Assembly: GCF_001039355.2 (NCBI RefSeq)
Contig: NW_019773814.1
Span: 279,838-343,837, forward strand
Direction: 5' to 3'
From: Lingula anatina
Lineage: Eukaryota; Brachiopoda; Lingulata; Lingulida; Lingulidae
Length of the DNA: 64,000 bases
Below the pieces are notes generated by a model. The model searched no databases. It was not told where the DNA came from and was given only the letters and a program-made list of their open reading frames with translations. Of the stretch, positions 20,701-33,680 are shown piece by piece. The position numbers were made by a program, and so were the translations under genes. Each line of letters opens with the position of its first letter. The stretch's first letter is position 1.

Positions 20701-23700
20701 AAAGGCATACTACATTTATACAACATGACTGCAAGGGGTTTGTGGCATATTTCTGTATAAGAAGAAAGACCCCCCCATTGTCTTTAACCCCGTCAGTCTA
20801 CTTATATTCTTTGCAGAGACTCTCCCTGAATGACACATCTCCTCATTTTCAACGTACGCGTATGATCGCCTGCTTTTGTGTATTCTACTTTAAAAGGAAA
20901 CATAATAATCTGTATTCTACTTAACGAAACAGTTATCTGTTAAACTGATTGCATTCAGGAAGAGCCATGTGGATTTGGACTGATCTACGTAGACCAATGC
21001 GGCCGATTTCATAAAGGAGGTTTAACTAAACCTAGTTTAAGGCTAAAACCTAGTCTAGCAAAACCTGGTCTAACTCAAGACCTAAATTGCATTTCACTAA
21101 CAGTGTAGGAAAGCCAGAAAACCAGGTTTAGCTAAACCAGTTTTAACTTGTCCTTGACCTCCTGTTGAATGTAACAGGATTACATAAACAAAGAAATCAC
21201 TGAACTGTGTCAATCAGGTAGGCGTAAATGAATAGATGACACACACTAGCGTTGAAGCAGATAAGCTGTGTAGCTCATATGAAAAAAAACTTTGGAAATA
21301 AAGAGCACGTGAAAATGAGCCGAAAGAGAGCGGATAATTTTTCTGCTGAAGAGAAGGGATACATCTCAGAACTATTAAAGGAGAAGTCCAACATCACTGA
21401 ATCAAAGAAAAATGATGTCACATCAAGTCAAAGAAAAAATGAGGCGTGGAAAGAAATTCTAACAAGATTGGCAGCACATTTTCCACAAGCCGAGAAAAGA
21501 GCTGAAAGGCAGGTGAAAGACTTCTGAAAACGAGCTAAAATAAAAGCTAAGAAAGAATTTGCAAATGTTAAAAAAGCTGCAAAAAAGACTGGAGGGGGCC
21601 AAAAGAGGTTGAATTAAGTCAAGAAAATCAAGCAGTGATAGATCTTTTTTCCAAGCTACAGAGTTAAACCTGGGTCTGACCAGGTTTATTTTTAGACTTG
21701 GTCTGAGTCCATAGTCCGGGTATCAAAAACTTAGGCCTCAATTATGAAACACAATCCTGTCTAGACCAGATTTAGAATGATGTTAAGCCAGGTTTTACTA
21801 GACCACTGGTCCAATACTAAAACCTCCTTTATGAAATGCAGGCAATTCCTAAACCTGGTGTAAACTCACTTTAGACCAGGTTTAACTTTAAACCACCTTT
21901 ATGAAATCGGCCGATGGTGTCTACTGTTGGGTCATGTCGTTACTCCCCCCACACCAATACGCCCTCACACCATTACTCCCCTGCACCAAAACTCACCCGT
22001 ACCATTAACCCCCCTTAGTAATTTTTTGTGTATTATGCGCATCGATATGACCCCACACCAATAAATCCCCGCATCGTTACATCCCCAGGAAAATTGCTGA
22101 GGTTGGCGCACCATTACTCCCCCACACAGATACTCCCCCACATCACTGCTTCCCTGCATCGATCTTGAGGGGGAGTATCAGTGTGGGGACGTATATGGAT
22201 GTACTGTCTATGGGAATGGGGTCTAACACATTAATTCATGTTGGATCCAAAATGACCCACAAGTTAAAAATCCTATGTCAATTTTGAAACATACCAGTGG
22301 GAATTTTAAATTCTGAATGTTAATATTTATCTACTTTTTAGTTTTAGACCTACATGTGGTTTGTAAATGTATTTCCTGAATGATGTTTTATTGTACAACA
22401 TGTGGTTTTAGCCACATAGGGTTGTATATCGTAGTAAGATTTGTAAATATTTATTTGAGAAAAAATTTTTCTTTTTTTCAGCTTCATGCGTACAAGAGCC
22501 TCCTCGCTTACCTCGACCTATTCGTGCCAAAAAAGAGTCCCCCTGTCGCAGCAGAACTGCGGATAAAGTCTCTGACAGTGCAGATGGCAGCAGCACAGAA
22601 ACCGAGCAAGTTGCAGCCAGGCAGAGTTACTACAGACCTTCAGAGAGGACAGAACAAGTGCATGATAATGATGATAACCCAGGGAACCCACAAAAACCCA
22701 ACACAAAGACCTTCTTGGTACTTCAGCAGCAGCTATTTCAGGATGAGCAGCAGTATAAACTGAACAAAGAGAAAGATGGCACCAGTGTCCAAGAGATGCC
22801 ATTTCTGAGACCACAGGAAGTTCCACGTCCAGCATCGGCTCCAACACTTGGTGATATGACCTTCCATGGCTCTGGGTATGTGAAGAGGAGTCCATCACCG
22901 ATGATGATGATGAATCGTCAGAATAGTGACAGCTATGTGCAGTCTTATCGGGTTGCCCCTCGACCTATCCTTTCAGCTTCTTACGATGGTGGCAGTCAGA
23001 CCTCTCTGTGTTCATTAGGGGAGCCATTTGTTGAGCTTTTGGTTTCCAACTTGGATTACAACATCAGTGCTAGGGAATGGAAGAAAATATTGTGGAGTAC
23101 ATTTGCACAACAGATTACTGTAAGTATAAAGATTTAAGAGAGTTAAGTGACTATACGGGAATTCAAAGTCCACACTTTACCAGTTGCTGTTGTAAAAAGT
23201 TTGAAAGTGTTAGTTATTTATTCTGCAGACTAGGAAACTAGGAGTTTTATTGCTAATTAGATGATAATTAGATGATTCTTTGGAATTGTATGAATTATAT
23301 ATCTGAAACCAGTAACAAAGCTGTTTTATGTTGTTTTAGTCGATAACAGTGAATCATTTTGCAATTTTTTCAGGTCTTGGGGGTCCACATCCAGACCCAG
23401 ATGGACAACAACAATGTTGGCTTGATAAGAGTTCCCTCCCTGGACGAAGCCCGCTATGCCATCTCTATATTTCACAGAAAGAAGATTGGATATAAAAGGA
23501 TCCATGTGACTGTGAGAGAGAACGACAGCAGAGTGGCATCTACAATCAAGTAAGTAATTTTTATGAATTTTTTTTTCCTTTTTGCTAAAATTCTGCATCA
23601 TTTGTTTACCTTTCTGTATGATAAGATTTTAAAAATGATATTCATTTGCCTGCTAAGGAATGCTCTTTGTAATGTTTGATTTATTTGAATAACTGTTTAA

Positions 23701-26700
23701 TAGAATGTTTTCAGTGTTCTGATTTTGCAACTTATATTTAGGTCAGAAATCATTGCTTTACTGAAAGAAGTTCCTGGTCAAGCGTTGCCTTTGTTCAAGT
23801 TTGTGGAAGTGTTTGAAAAGCGGTCAGTCCCTTAACCAGATTCAGTTCAAATGAATTCCTACTTCAATTAATTTTTCCATTAAATGAATATTTTCCATAA
23901 TTATCTTTCTTAATATTAAAATGAATAGCTCACCACTTAAGCTCACATACTATAGATAATTGTGGGTGAGTGGTTTCTAAAAGCTCTCAGACCAAGTTTT
24001 GAAGTTGACTTTGCTGTCTTAACATAACCATAGAACTTAAAACTTAGGACTTAGTTAAAGGACTCCCTAAAGGCTTGGGGGTGGGGTTGCTGGTGGGGTG
24101 GGGCTTTGAAGAGCCTGACTGAAACTGTCGCAAGACTTGGATCAGGAGGTGTATGTCTTATTAAAATATCTTTGATCCTATTCTACAAATTACTAGGTAC
24201 CACCGTGCCATCAGTGTGTCTGAGCTGTTCAAGTTGAAGGATGTGGTGGAGATCCAGGACCAGGATGGGCCAGGAAGGAGGGTGAAACTGTTGCCAGGCT
24301 TGCTGCACAGCCCCACACTGCAGGACCCTGAGGATGCTGAGGTACAAATGCATGCACATATACAAACACGTATACATATACAAATACATATACATATATA
24401 TGAGGTGGCTTTGAAAAGAAAGGAGACTGGTGTTACAAGCTGTACATTCAATTCCAATCAACAAATTATGTAGACAGGTAACAAAAGATAATGCTGGCGG
24501 GTTGTACTATGTTCTTTATTCTTTCTAGAATCAACAAACAACTGTGAAACATATACTCCCTATTTATTTAATAAGTTGGTTATGTACACTCAGTCTCATT
24601 CACTTTAAGTGTTAAAACTTTTTTTGCTATCCGGTAAGGTCTCCTAAGCTAAGGTCCTGCCTGTATCACTACTTTCAAATGTCTGCCAAATTCAGCACAG
24701 AAAAGGCTAGCAGGTCATGTGGACTACTTCTCACTTATGCAATTTATAAGTGGAAAGACAGAGATTGTGCTAGTTTTGCCTCTAGTACTGCCGGTGCAAT
24801 CATTGCACCTATAAATTACATGGGTCATTCAAAGTAATCCCCTGTAAGTTTAGTGCAGTTTTTCATCCTGCTATGCTATGCACTGCTGGAAGGATTCTTC
24901 TATGATGTTCCTCATTGTATTAAATTCCCTCCAGGTCTTTTAAATAGGTATTAGGGAGAAGAGATTACTCCAATACAGTGCTGTTCTTATTTACCTTATT
25001 TTCCTTGATGTTCTTAGAGTTTAAGACATAATTGAAAAGTGAGTTTCTGAAATTCTTCACTTCACTGATTTTCTTTGGGATTTCAGGTTCAAGAGATTTT
25101 CGAAGTGCCAGTGTGTGAGATTCACTGTGGCAATCAGAACTACGTAGACATGCTGGATGCTGTGGTGCTGCCCAATGTGGTGCTGTCTCTCAGGAGTTTT
25201 GCACCACATGTTCACACTTTGTTACAGACTCACAATGGAAGTCTGCCCCTCATCAGGTATGTGCTCTGTACTAGTCTGTGTGGAAGGTGAGGGTGCTTAC
25301 ATGCTGTCTGCACCTTAGATATTTCAGTTTCTGACCTTGTATTTTTAATTAATTTCACTGGGTGAGAAATGTGTATAAATGAAGTTCTGGAACTTCCATT
25401 TATCAACTAACGGGCTCAGAGTAGTCTCCAGCATTTGTCTTTCACACATAGCAGATGTGGCACCGGATACTGTTCTGAGCCATATGTCAATAAATCAGTT
25501 GAGGAGGCCATCCAGGGCATAACATAGTGAAAGGTCTCAAGTTGAGACTGTAAGGCTGGTTAGTTGCTGAATGTACGTAAGTTCCCAAATTTTATTTACC
25601 CACATTTCTTATTCTACTGGATGACTAAAGACATTCACTCAATTTCACCATGTGCTCAAAGGGTATTGTTGTGAACATTTCAGCTTTCCCCAGTGCTATG
25701 AGACAGAGTTTGGCCCCCTCCCCATGCTGGAGCAGGACGGGGTGCCCCTGGAGCACCTGATAAGCTGTGTCCCCGGGGTGCAGATCAAGCTGTCCAAGTC
25801 TGGTATCAAGAAAGTTCACTGGGCCGAGAATAAGTCGGCCTGTGATGGTAACATTTGTTCTTTAAATACTTATATTTCTGGGTTCATCCAAATTTTAAAG
25901 ATTGAAAAAAATTATATATTGTTTGATTGTTTTGAAATGCAACTTATTTTTAATGCCCTTCATGTTTTAGAATGCATTTGAGATCGCAGACTAGCTTTTA
26001 CAAGTAACTTCAATTTAAATATTCAAATAATTTTTTTGCATGTCTTGTTTTCATAGCCTTCTGTATTGATTTTTATTGAACAGCCTAACTAACTCATGTG
26101 GCAAAAAATGTACAGACAGGTTGAAAAATCGATTATATTATTGGCTCAAGATAACCATCCAATGACATTTTTTGATAAATGTTTCAGCTGATGATGACCG
26201 TCCGTGTCCATCCCTGGTGATGGGTCAGCAGTTGAACCAGTTTAGTCGTGAAGTAGTGGACCTCCTGAAGATGAGCCCCCACTCACAGATTCCCTTCATG
26301 AAGTTCATCCCAGCCTACCACCACCACTTTGGCCGCCAGTGCAGGGTGGCGGACTATGGCTATACCAAGCTGATGGAGTTATTTGAGGCTGTGCCACATG
26401 TGCTGCAGGTGATGAAATGAATCTCCTTTGTTGTATCATGGACATTGAAGTGTTTTCATATATTTGGTGTAGCACATAATTTTTTATTGTCAGGCAGAGA
26501 AGAGGAAATAGAGAGAGGATAAATCGAAAAATATAGGCATGGTGTACCTTGTCTCCAAAAATATAGGCATGGTGTACCTTGTCTCCGTGTATCCTACTCA
26601 TGACTAAAGCTACACTACCTTGGTATTTTGTTTTTGGCATTTCCTGTGCTGTAAGCCAGACACACCATTTGTCAGCGTAATTTATGTGACATCCACTTTT

Positions 26701-29700
26701 TCTTGGCATTCATACATGTATATTACATACACACACCTGACTGACTTGTGTGTATATATGGCATAATATCTAAACATATATGTATATTCCTCTTCAGGTG
26801 ATGGGCTTTGGTCAGCGCGTGGTGTTGACGCTGACCCATCGTGTCCAGGTGAGGCGGTTCACGGCTGACCTCCTCAGGGTTCTGAAAGCACAGCCGACCA
26901 AGTCCATTCCTGTGCATGAATTTGCAGATGCATATTGTAAGTATATTTGTAATACATTTTATTAAGTTAAAGGCACAACAAAGTAGAGAAAAAATCCTCA
27001 AAATTTATTTTGCATTTATGTTTACTTATAATTTTTGTAATTTTTTAATCAGCTAAATATGTCCTGAAGCCATTTGATATTGTTGACTATGGTGTGTGCT
27101 TCCTGGAGGACATGCTGGTGGAACTGCCAGAAACTACAGTCACTGTAAGTTCAGCCATGGCATTTTTAAAATAATTATTTTCATTATTTTTATCATTGTT
27201 ATCTGTTTATCACAAGTTTCAGCTAATGTTCAGAAAAAAGTCATTATAAGAATGTTTAATGTTCCTTTTGAATTTGAATAACTTGTAACTTAAATTTTCA
27301 TTATAATGAATTTTCCTTTGAAATTCTATTTTGGCATTTTACCATCTTTATGTAGGTATGTGGCCTTGGTGAAGAAATGATCATCACTATTCCAAGAAGA
27401 GGTGAGGATAGCCATCAGTTTACATCATTTACAGCCTAAGAAAAAAGTAAAATACTAGCATTAGTTGTTTAAAACAAGTACCAAATTTTATATTCTTCTA
27501 AAAGAAATTGTTTGGTGTCATCCAGGATTTTTAAAATGAAATGAGAATAATGATGATTAATGAAAACTATGAAATACCTTATTAATTTAAAAACACCTTA
27601 TCTGTTTTACATGTACTGCAGACCAAACTGAGGAGGAGATGGAGCGGACCAGGCAGTTTGCCCTGGAGGTTGTTGACCTCCTGAAGCACAGCCCCCAGTG
27701 TGACATGCCCTTCAACAAATTCATCCCGGCCTACCACCATCACTTTGGCAAACAGTGCAAGGTCTCCGACTATGGATTTACCAAACTTTTGGAACTCTTT
27801 GAGGCCATTCCAGACACAGTAGAGGTATAGATGAATACTTTTACTTCATTAAAGATTAAATTATTTACTCTAGTCTTCTCAAAGGTACTTGCACTGTATT
27901 TATTATTCAAATCATATTCTTACAATTGAGACCATATTCTTAAGTATATACAAAGGCATTGATTTGATTATTAAGTATTTATACATATTATTTTTGTATT
28001 CTGTACTATTTACAAATTTTAACAATGTAACTCAGTATTATTCAGGATTACTGTTCACAGTTAACTGTTCTACTGCACAGTTCACAAAGACGTGATTGAT
28101 GCTGCTAAAGGCAGGTTTGTTGGGCAACTGTCAACCACCTTGAAAAGAAAAAAATATATTAACCAGCCCATATTTGTTTCAGATTGTTGAAGAACCAGGA
28201 GATGACAAAATCATTCGACTGACAGAGAAGGAACTGTTAAAGGTGCTATCACAGCAGATGGTGGAGATGCTTAGGTCGGAGCACAGTCAGTGCATCCCTC
28301 TGGCACAGCTGGGGTCAAAGTTCATGAGTTGCCATGGACACGCACTCCGACTTGAAGACTACAAGGTGGAGTCATCTACCGAGTTGCTAGGGAAACTGAA
28401 ACACATTGTCAAAGTAAGTCATTGTTGACTTTCTACAGTAAAAATATTGTTCTTTCACAAATTGGAAAGTTATCGTTTGATTTTTTTCTACTTGATAGAT
28501 TAACCTAGAAAGATTATCCTCCAGGACCAAATCATAATAAACCCTGAAAATTAAATGATTATCTATTTCAAGCTATCACAGTGAAATATGGATTTCAAAT
28601 TAGGATTTTCAGTTACTAACATAATTTCATACTAAAACTTACCTTCCCTACTGTATGTGCATATGTGCCTGCATACACATTAGATATGCAAGGTGAAGAG
28701 CATGAATTAATGTCACATGCATCCTGCAGTCTGGTGTTGTTGTTGCACAGCATGTTCTTGTGCATGCTAGACGAGCCTGCATGTGAGATCCATCCTCTTG
28801 TTCTTTTGTTCAGGACACTCTTCAAGGTATAAATTCATATACATACACATTACATATACACATATAGGTGGAGATGAATGATGGAATAGAGTGGGTCACC
28901 TTGGCCAACAGAGCCCCCATGTCCCAGCAAGCCTACCGTGTCCTCCTGCTGTTAATGGACCACAACAGAGGCACCATGACCTGCAGTGATCTCTGGGATA
29001 CATACAAGACCACCTTCAATACAAGTCTCAATGTGGATACTGCATTGAAGGAGCTCAAGTATTACATTGAGGTTAGCATGGTACATATGAACAGTGCCTT
29101 TACAACTGTTAAGAGTAAAATGATGAAGATGTTTACATTTTCCTTCTTTTTAGCAGTTGTTAAGTAGTAAAAGAATAAACATCATGATGCAAAAAGGTAC
29201 ATTGTTGGATAGCTGTTGTCATAGAATCATTAATTATCAGGTATTACCCCTGTTGAAAGGTATTAAAACTGAATTGCCCCCACCCCAACCCCTATTTTGT
29301 GGGGATGGGGTAGGAGAAGAGGTACTGGGTTAAAACCTTGTCATAGATCACAGAGATGTGATACATTCAGGACCCCGCCATCATGCCAACAAGTGTCAAA
29401 TGCCTTTTGATCTCCCAAATCTTACTTTCTCATGGCTCATATGAAAGTCAAGAATACCTTTCTTATTTTAAACATCAAATATTGTATGCCATTTGTCCAT
29501 TTCTATACAGGTAACAGGGGAAGGCAACAGACGGGTAGTGAAGCTTCAGCCGCTACAGATGTTTGCTCGTGAGGTTCGTCTGCTTCTACGTAGCAACCAA
29601 GGCAAGATAGGACTGCAGCAGTTTGAATCTGCCTACGAGGGCCAGTTCATGGTCCAGCTGAAACCAGTGCGCTATGGCTTTGCCAGTTTGATGGCTCTCC

Positions 29701-31773
29701 TCCAAGCCATACCTCATGTTGCTACCATCCGTGGAAAAGGATATAGAAAGACAGTGCTGTTGTCCCAGGACTTTATTGGTAAGAAGAAAGAAAAAAATCT
29801 CAAGTTTTCCACTTCTTAATAAAATAAAATTAATGATTTTAAAAGACACATCATTAGAGAAAGAAAAATATATTTCCATATCTCCACCTTTATAGAGAAA
29901 TGAATCATTATATCCAGATCTTCACCATTTTATAGAAAAAAAGATCATCATATTCTCACCTCTTTATAGAAAGAATATGCCCAGATCTTCACTTTTAGAA
30001 AGATGGTGCTCTTGTTGCTGTACTTGATTGGTTGATGTGGAGGGGGGGGGGGGCAAGATTTCTACCAAATGTTTAACAAAACAGATGGAAAAAAAACTAT
30101 GATTTGTAAAAGGTTAAAATTTTAGATCAGAGTAATAAAATCTGCTTGATGTTGGTATCTGAAACAAGTTCAAACACCATGGCAAAATACTCCATTCCTT
30201 TTTGGGCAGTTTGAAGGTGGAACAAAAATAAATTTTCCTTTTTAGGCAAGTTGTCCCAGTATATCCCACCCTCTCAGATTCAAGGTTTAGATGGCAGCAC
30301 TGCAGGGAGGTCTAACCAAGATGGGAAGTCTGCAAGTCCTTCCTATGACTCTGGAATCACAGGTAGGTGTCCTTCTGTATACTGTGAGTTTGGAGAAAAT
30401 AATATATCATTTATTGTTTCAGTAGGGCATGTTTGATTGACCATAGTTATGATTTTTTTCCCTCTTAAAGTGGAATTAAAATGTGAAGGGCAGAGATGAT
30501 GGATTGACATCTGTCAATTGTAAAATGAACAAATATTCAGAGAAAAGTTACTCAGTCAAAGACCCTAAGAAATATGGCAAATGATGTGCCATTTATGTTA
30601 AAGATTTTGGCCTTTTATAGCAACTTCATTCAGCTTCATCAGAAGCTTCTTATACACTTATAATCCCTTGTAATTTTTCTGACAGATGATGAGGATAAAG
30701 ACCTAATGCATCTAGCAGTCAGCAGGGGGACTAGTCCTGTTGACTTTCTGGCTGACCCTGTGCCATCCTCTGTTCCATCTCCTGACTTAAAACCCAGCAG
30801 CACTTCACTGGATGAAAAGGATCTCATAGTTCTTGATGGTGCAATAAAATCCTACAGTATGCAAAAGCCCCAGAATTTGTTAGAAGGTGAGAATGTTATA
30901 CCTCAGTAGTTATAGTTGTTTCCCATTGAAGCATAGTTTATTGATCTCACAAAGTGAGTAAAATTAAAAAGTAATTTAATTAACGAACATCTAAAATCTT
31001 CCTTAGATTAGGTATTGTTAGTTGAAGTGGAATGAAGTTGGCAGTTATGTTGAATCAAAAAGTCAAATTTAGAGATTGTTGATATTTTTTTAAAGCAAAT
31101 ATGATATATACAGCAAATTTGTGACTGATTGATCATAGTTGTATTTTTTTCATCTCTAGGAGTGTTGGGCAGTCTGACAGCTGACGAGAAGAAGGGGCAG
31201 AAGACGCCACTTTGTCAAACCCCAGTCTCCAGCATGCTACAGTTTGCAGCCCAGTATTTGCCCTCCTCCCTCCCAAAGCCCTTGCCAGTGATACCACACC
31301 AGTCTGGTTCTTCTATGCCTCCTGGGCAGATCATACATAGATGGCAACATTGGCAAGACAGGACACACCCACACCAACAGGAAATGCAGCAGCAGCAGTT
31401 GCAGCAAAATGAACAGCAACAGGAAGCAGAGATGATAAAGCATCAGCACCAGTTGGAGCAGGCACTACACATACAGCAACTGGCATTGCAGCAGATGCTG
31501 AAAACACCACAAAAAGAGAAACAGCAACAGGAAAAAACAAAGTCTTCAGCTGCCTCTCTTTCAGCAAACAGTACTGCTGAACCAGCAAGAGAGATGGTTG
31601 CTCAAGGCACTCCCAGCAGGAATGCCCCTTCAGCAGTTGCCAGCCCTAACAGCAAGAGTGGCAGTGGGGGTTCCGAGCACAGTGCCAGTCCTTCCTCCAA
31701 TAGAGGGACACCCAAGAAGTGCCGAATAGCTGCTAGATTTAATACACCTATCAAACCACCGAGGGAAGCTTAG
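17679..31773 (+). CDS. MARF1: Meiosis regulator and mRNA stability factor 1 (limkain-b1)
   Basis: RNA-binding endoribonuclease family that controls transcript (including retrotransposon RNA) levels in the vertebrate germ line. Coding exons: 17679-17700, 18017-18219, 18370-18487, 18774-18940, 19156-19239, 19364-19533, 20402-20511, 22482-23119, 23374-23549, 23742-23822, 24197-24341, 25087-25256, 25684-25847, 26188-26408, 26798-26936, 27053-27144, 27356-27401, 27622-27824, 28183-28413, 28868-29071, 29511-29778, 30246-30362, 30686-30886, 31160-31773. The total is 4584 nt with every phase consistent, so 1527 residues plus TAG. Domain order: NYN nuclease (about 15-160), RRM1 (203-285), linker, RRM2 (470-550), eight LOTUS/OST-HTH (563-1210), then a Ser/Pro tail with a Gln-rich stretch. 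Human MARF1 is longer, mainly because of an extra N-terminal region absent here. The acceptor of exon 5 (19154-19155) lacks a clear pyrimidine tract. Confidence 0.96.
18017..18940 (+). other. MARF1: MARF1 NYN (LabA-like PIN) nuclease domain exons
   Basis: Three exons encode [11 protein letters not shown] (Asp22), then [37 protein letters not shown] and [14 protein letters not shown]. The Asp residues in WDIEN and SDINF sit where NYN nucleases coordinate metal, and AADDK matches the MARF1 family block. All acidic positions I can place are kept, so catalytic activity is plausible. Confidence 0.9.
18240..18315 (+). repeat. 38-bp direct duplication
   Basis: Two adjacent copies of a 38-bp segment beginning CTTTTGAGCAACAGAGACAC, within the intron between exons 2 and 3 of MARF1. 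Confidence 0.85.
19364..20511 (+). other. MARF1: MARF1 RRM1 exons
   Basis: Exons 19364-19533 and 20402-20511 encode [43 protein letters not shown] and [10 protein letters not shown], the expected order of an RRM fold. [12 protein letters not shown] is a strong MARF1 signature. Confidence 0.85.
21000..21913. mobile_element. Harbinger/PIF-type DNA transposon, non-autonomous
   Basis: Terminal inverted repeats start CGGCCGATTTCATAAAGG at the left end (21000) and on the opposite strand at the right end (21913). Both ends are flanked by ATG (20997-20999 and 21914-21916), a 3-bp target duplication typical of Harbinger elements. A further TIR-like copy, CCTCCTTTATGAAATGC, lies at about 21824-21840, and AACCTGGTCTAA-type subterminal motifs recur. 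The element carries a broken Myb/SANT-like gene and no DDE transposase. Confidence 0.85.
21315..21617 (+). pseudogene. Myb/SANT-like DNA-binding protein of the Harbinger element, interrupted
   Basis: The frame from [20 protein letters not shown] through [23 protein letters not shown] resembles the Myb/SANT-like protein that Harbinger elements encode alongside their transposase. A TGA at 21525-21527 falls where this family normally has Trp; after it the frame continues [20 protein letters not shown] to a TAA at 21615-21617. The gene is therefore truncated within the DNA-binding region and is not expected to be functional. Confidence 0.7.
21930..22195. repeat. Degenerate C-rich minisatellite
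   Basis: Irregular repeats of an ACCATTACTCCCCCACAC-like unit, mostly in one orientation, ending in an inverted copy (GAGGGGGAGTATCAGTGTGGGG, in pieces, at about 22166-22188). It lies directly beside the Harbinger element in MARF1 intron 7. Confidence 0.65.
22482..23549 (+). other. MARF1: MARF1 linker and RRM2 exons
   Basis: The 638-nt exon 8 encodes a long low-complexity linker (Ser, Gln and acidic stretches, including an MMMM run) and then [20 protein letters not shown]. Exon 9 continues [30 protein letters not shown], in the position of the second RRM. Confidence 0.85.
24395..24960 (-). mobile_element. Possible mariner-type transposase relic
   Basis: In MARF1 intron 11, the minus strand over about 24850-24930 reads, across frame breaks, a C-terminal-like phrase [14 protein letters not shown], similar to the RWxKCIxLxGDYVE end of mariner transposases. 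No terminal repeats were found and the frame is broken, so this is tentative. Confidence 0.25.
26527..26586 (+). repeat. 30-bp direct duplication
   Basis: Two adjacent copies of a 30-bp unit containing ATATAGGCATGGTGTACC, in MARF1 intron 14. Confidence 0.85.
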
Positions 31774-33520
31774 ATAAAAAGGACTATTTGCTGTGTAGAC
31801 AGTTAATATGCTCTCATATTCTGTATTAGTAAAATTTGTCATTGACTGTTATCACTTTTTGATATGAATGAGGCAATGAATTATAGTAGAAGTTGTAATT
31901 CTATGAGGATCAAATTTGACGTCCTTTTCAGTGATGACTTTCTTCCTGCTGTAGATTGATCTTTTCTTAAGATGGGATTCATTTGCTTGTGATTGATTAC
32001 CACTTGGTAGTCAAATTATTTAGGCTTTCATACAATATATAGTATGAATATGAAATCATTTACCAATATCCAAAATTAATTTGGAAATGATAACTTTATT
32101 ATAGTGTTTGCAATTATAATGCAATTTTATTTATCCTAAGTTTAAATTTTAATATTAGTTAGATTTTGTATATTTGCTACACAGCTCTGTAAGAACTTCT
32201 TTTTGTAGTTTCTGGATTTTTTATTTGGTTGTGGGATAATTCAGAGTTTGGAACTGGTATAATAGAGAATTATTTAACTGAATATAGCACTCTACTAAAT
32301 ATATATTGAAAAGCTTTCTTTTTAGTGTCTATATCTATATATATAAACATGTACGAGTCAAGTGCCAGTAGGTGTCACCCCTAGTCAGGAAATGCTGAAG
32401 TTAAAGTAAATATGACATGCTATGATTTGGTGAAATATTTACCATATATCTGTTGATATGTTGTACTTTGGTGTGAATTATACTTAATACTGATAAAGCA
32501 AAAGTGTATTTCATGGGTATATCTTTTTTTTTTTTTTATTTCAGTCAATTTATAGTTATTATATACTTCCTTAGTTTTGTGGTATGAGTCAGATTCTGAC
32601 AGTGCAGGTTCCAAGTTCATGGTGGTTGTCTTTCCTGTACACACAGGAATTTCACTGCTGGCAAATGTTTAGTATGTGCAAGAAATCCATAATTACTGAT
32701 TGCATCATGAGTATCCCCCACCATCATTATTGGTATAAGTGTCCAATAAATGAGACTTGGGGAGAAAACATGAGAACAAATGATGTTGGAAATGCCAGTT
32801 TTAAATCCTTTACAAATGTAAAGAAGAGAGCAAGGAAGCTATCACCAAGGCAAGCTGCTTAAGACTGAAAGCTGAAAAAAAAAGAATGTCATAAGAAACT
32901 GATGTTCCATGCCTCCCAACATGGATAATCAATACATCCATGGGAGGTTACCTATTTTTCAGTTTTCTAGCCTTCTTAGCAACTTTGCAAGACTTGCTTG
33001 GGAGATGTCCCACATAAGTTGTGAAAAAAAGTCAACCTTGGAAGCACTGTATGAAAGAATGCGTTTTAAAGACTGATATCAGTATTGTATGGGTTCCAAT
33101 GGCATTAATGTTCTAAAGAAAATACATAGACCATCTATGTAGTATGAATATTATGCCATGTACATGTTAATTGATGTGAGCTGTTATTATTTCAGGAAAG
33201 GCTGTCAGTTTCCAGAGATCTAAGTTGCCTTTACATTTAGAGCAAGTTTTGACAAGAGAGTGGAATTAAGGTGCAGCTTTGATTATAAATTCCTTTTTTC
33301 ACATTTGACTCTATATTCCATTTGTTTATATTAGCTATATGGCATACAATTAACAGATGTATGTGTTCTGAGAATACAAATGTTCAAACAATATTGTCAA
33401 AGGCAAAAGTGGCTTTGAATTCTGGATATTTCAATTAATTTAGTGTTATATATCGAAATTTCGATTAATGTTGCTTCCATGCACAGTATAAATGAAATAA
33501 ACTTGTTGCTGAATCAATTT
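31774..33520 (+). other. MARF1: MARF1 3' UTR
   Basis: AT-rich sequence after the TAG at 31771-31773, with no coding homology. It ends with AATAAA at 33496-33501, followed by a (TG)n-rich stretch at 33540-33566 that would serve as a downstream element. The length would be about 1.75 kb. Confidence 0.6.
33496..33501 (+). terminator. MARF1: Polyadenylation signal of MARF1
   Basis: Canonical AATAAA with a GT-rich element 40-65 bases downstream. Confidence 0.6.
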
Positions 33521-33680
33521 TTCATTTGTTCCATTTTGGCTGTGTGTGTGTGTATGTGTGTGTGTATTGCATTTTAGAGATATTACAATGTCTTTCACTT
33601 GTGAATACTTGTGGTTCAACAATTAACTTGTCTGAACAAGCATCAACTTTACAAAAAAGCTTGCAGTTTAAATTAATTGA

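Larger units (their letters stand above)
23742..29778 (+). other. MARF1: MARF1 LOTUS/OST-HTH repeat block (eight domains)
   Basis: Repeats by exon: 1, 23742-24341; 2, 25087-25847; 3, 26188-26408; 4, 26798-27144; 5, 27622-27824; 6, 28183-28413; 7, 28868-29071; 8, 29511-29778. Repeats 3 and 5 are nearly the same ([13 protein letters not shown] / [13 protein letters not shown], then [11 protein letters not shown] and DYGYTKL / DYGFTKL). These winged-helix modules bind RNA. Eight copies is also the number I recall for human MARF1. Confidence 0.9.

Noticed and set aside
22518-22898. 126-codon minus-strand open frame opposite MARF1 exon 8
   Set aside because: Shadow of the coding exon on the other strand.
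32584-32862. 92-codon open frame after MARF1
   Set aside because: Lies in the MARF1 3' UTR before the AATAAA; no splice sites or homology.
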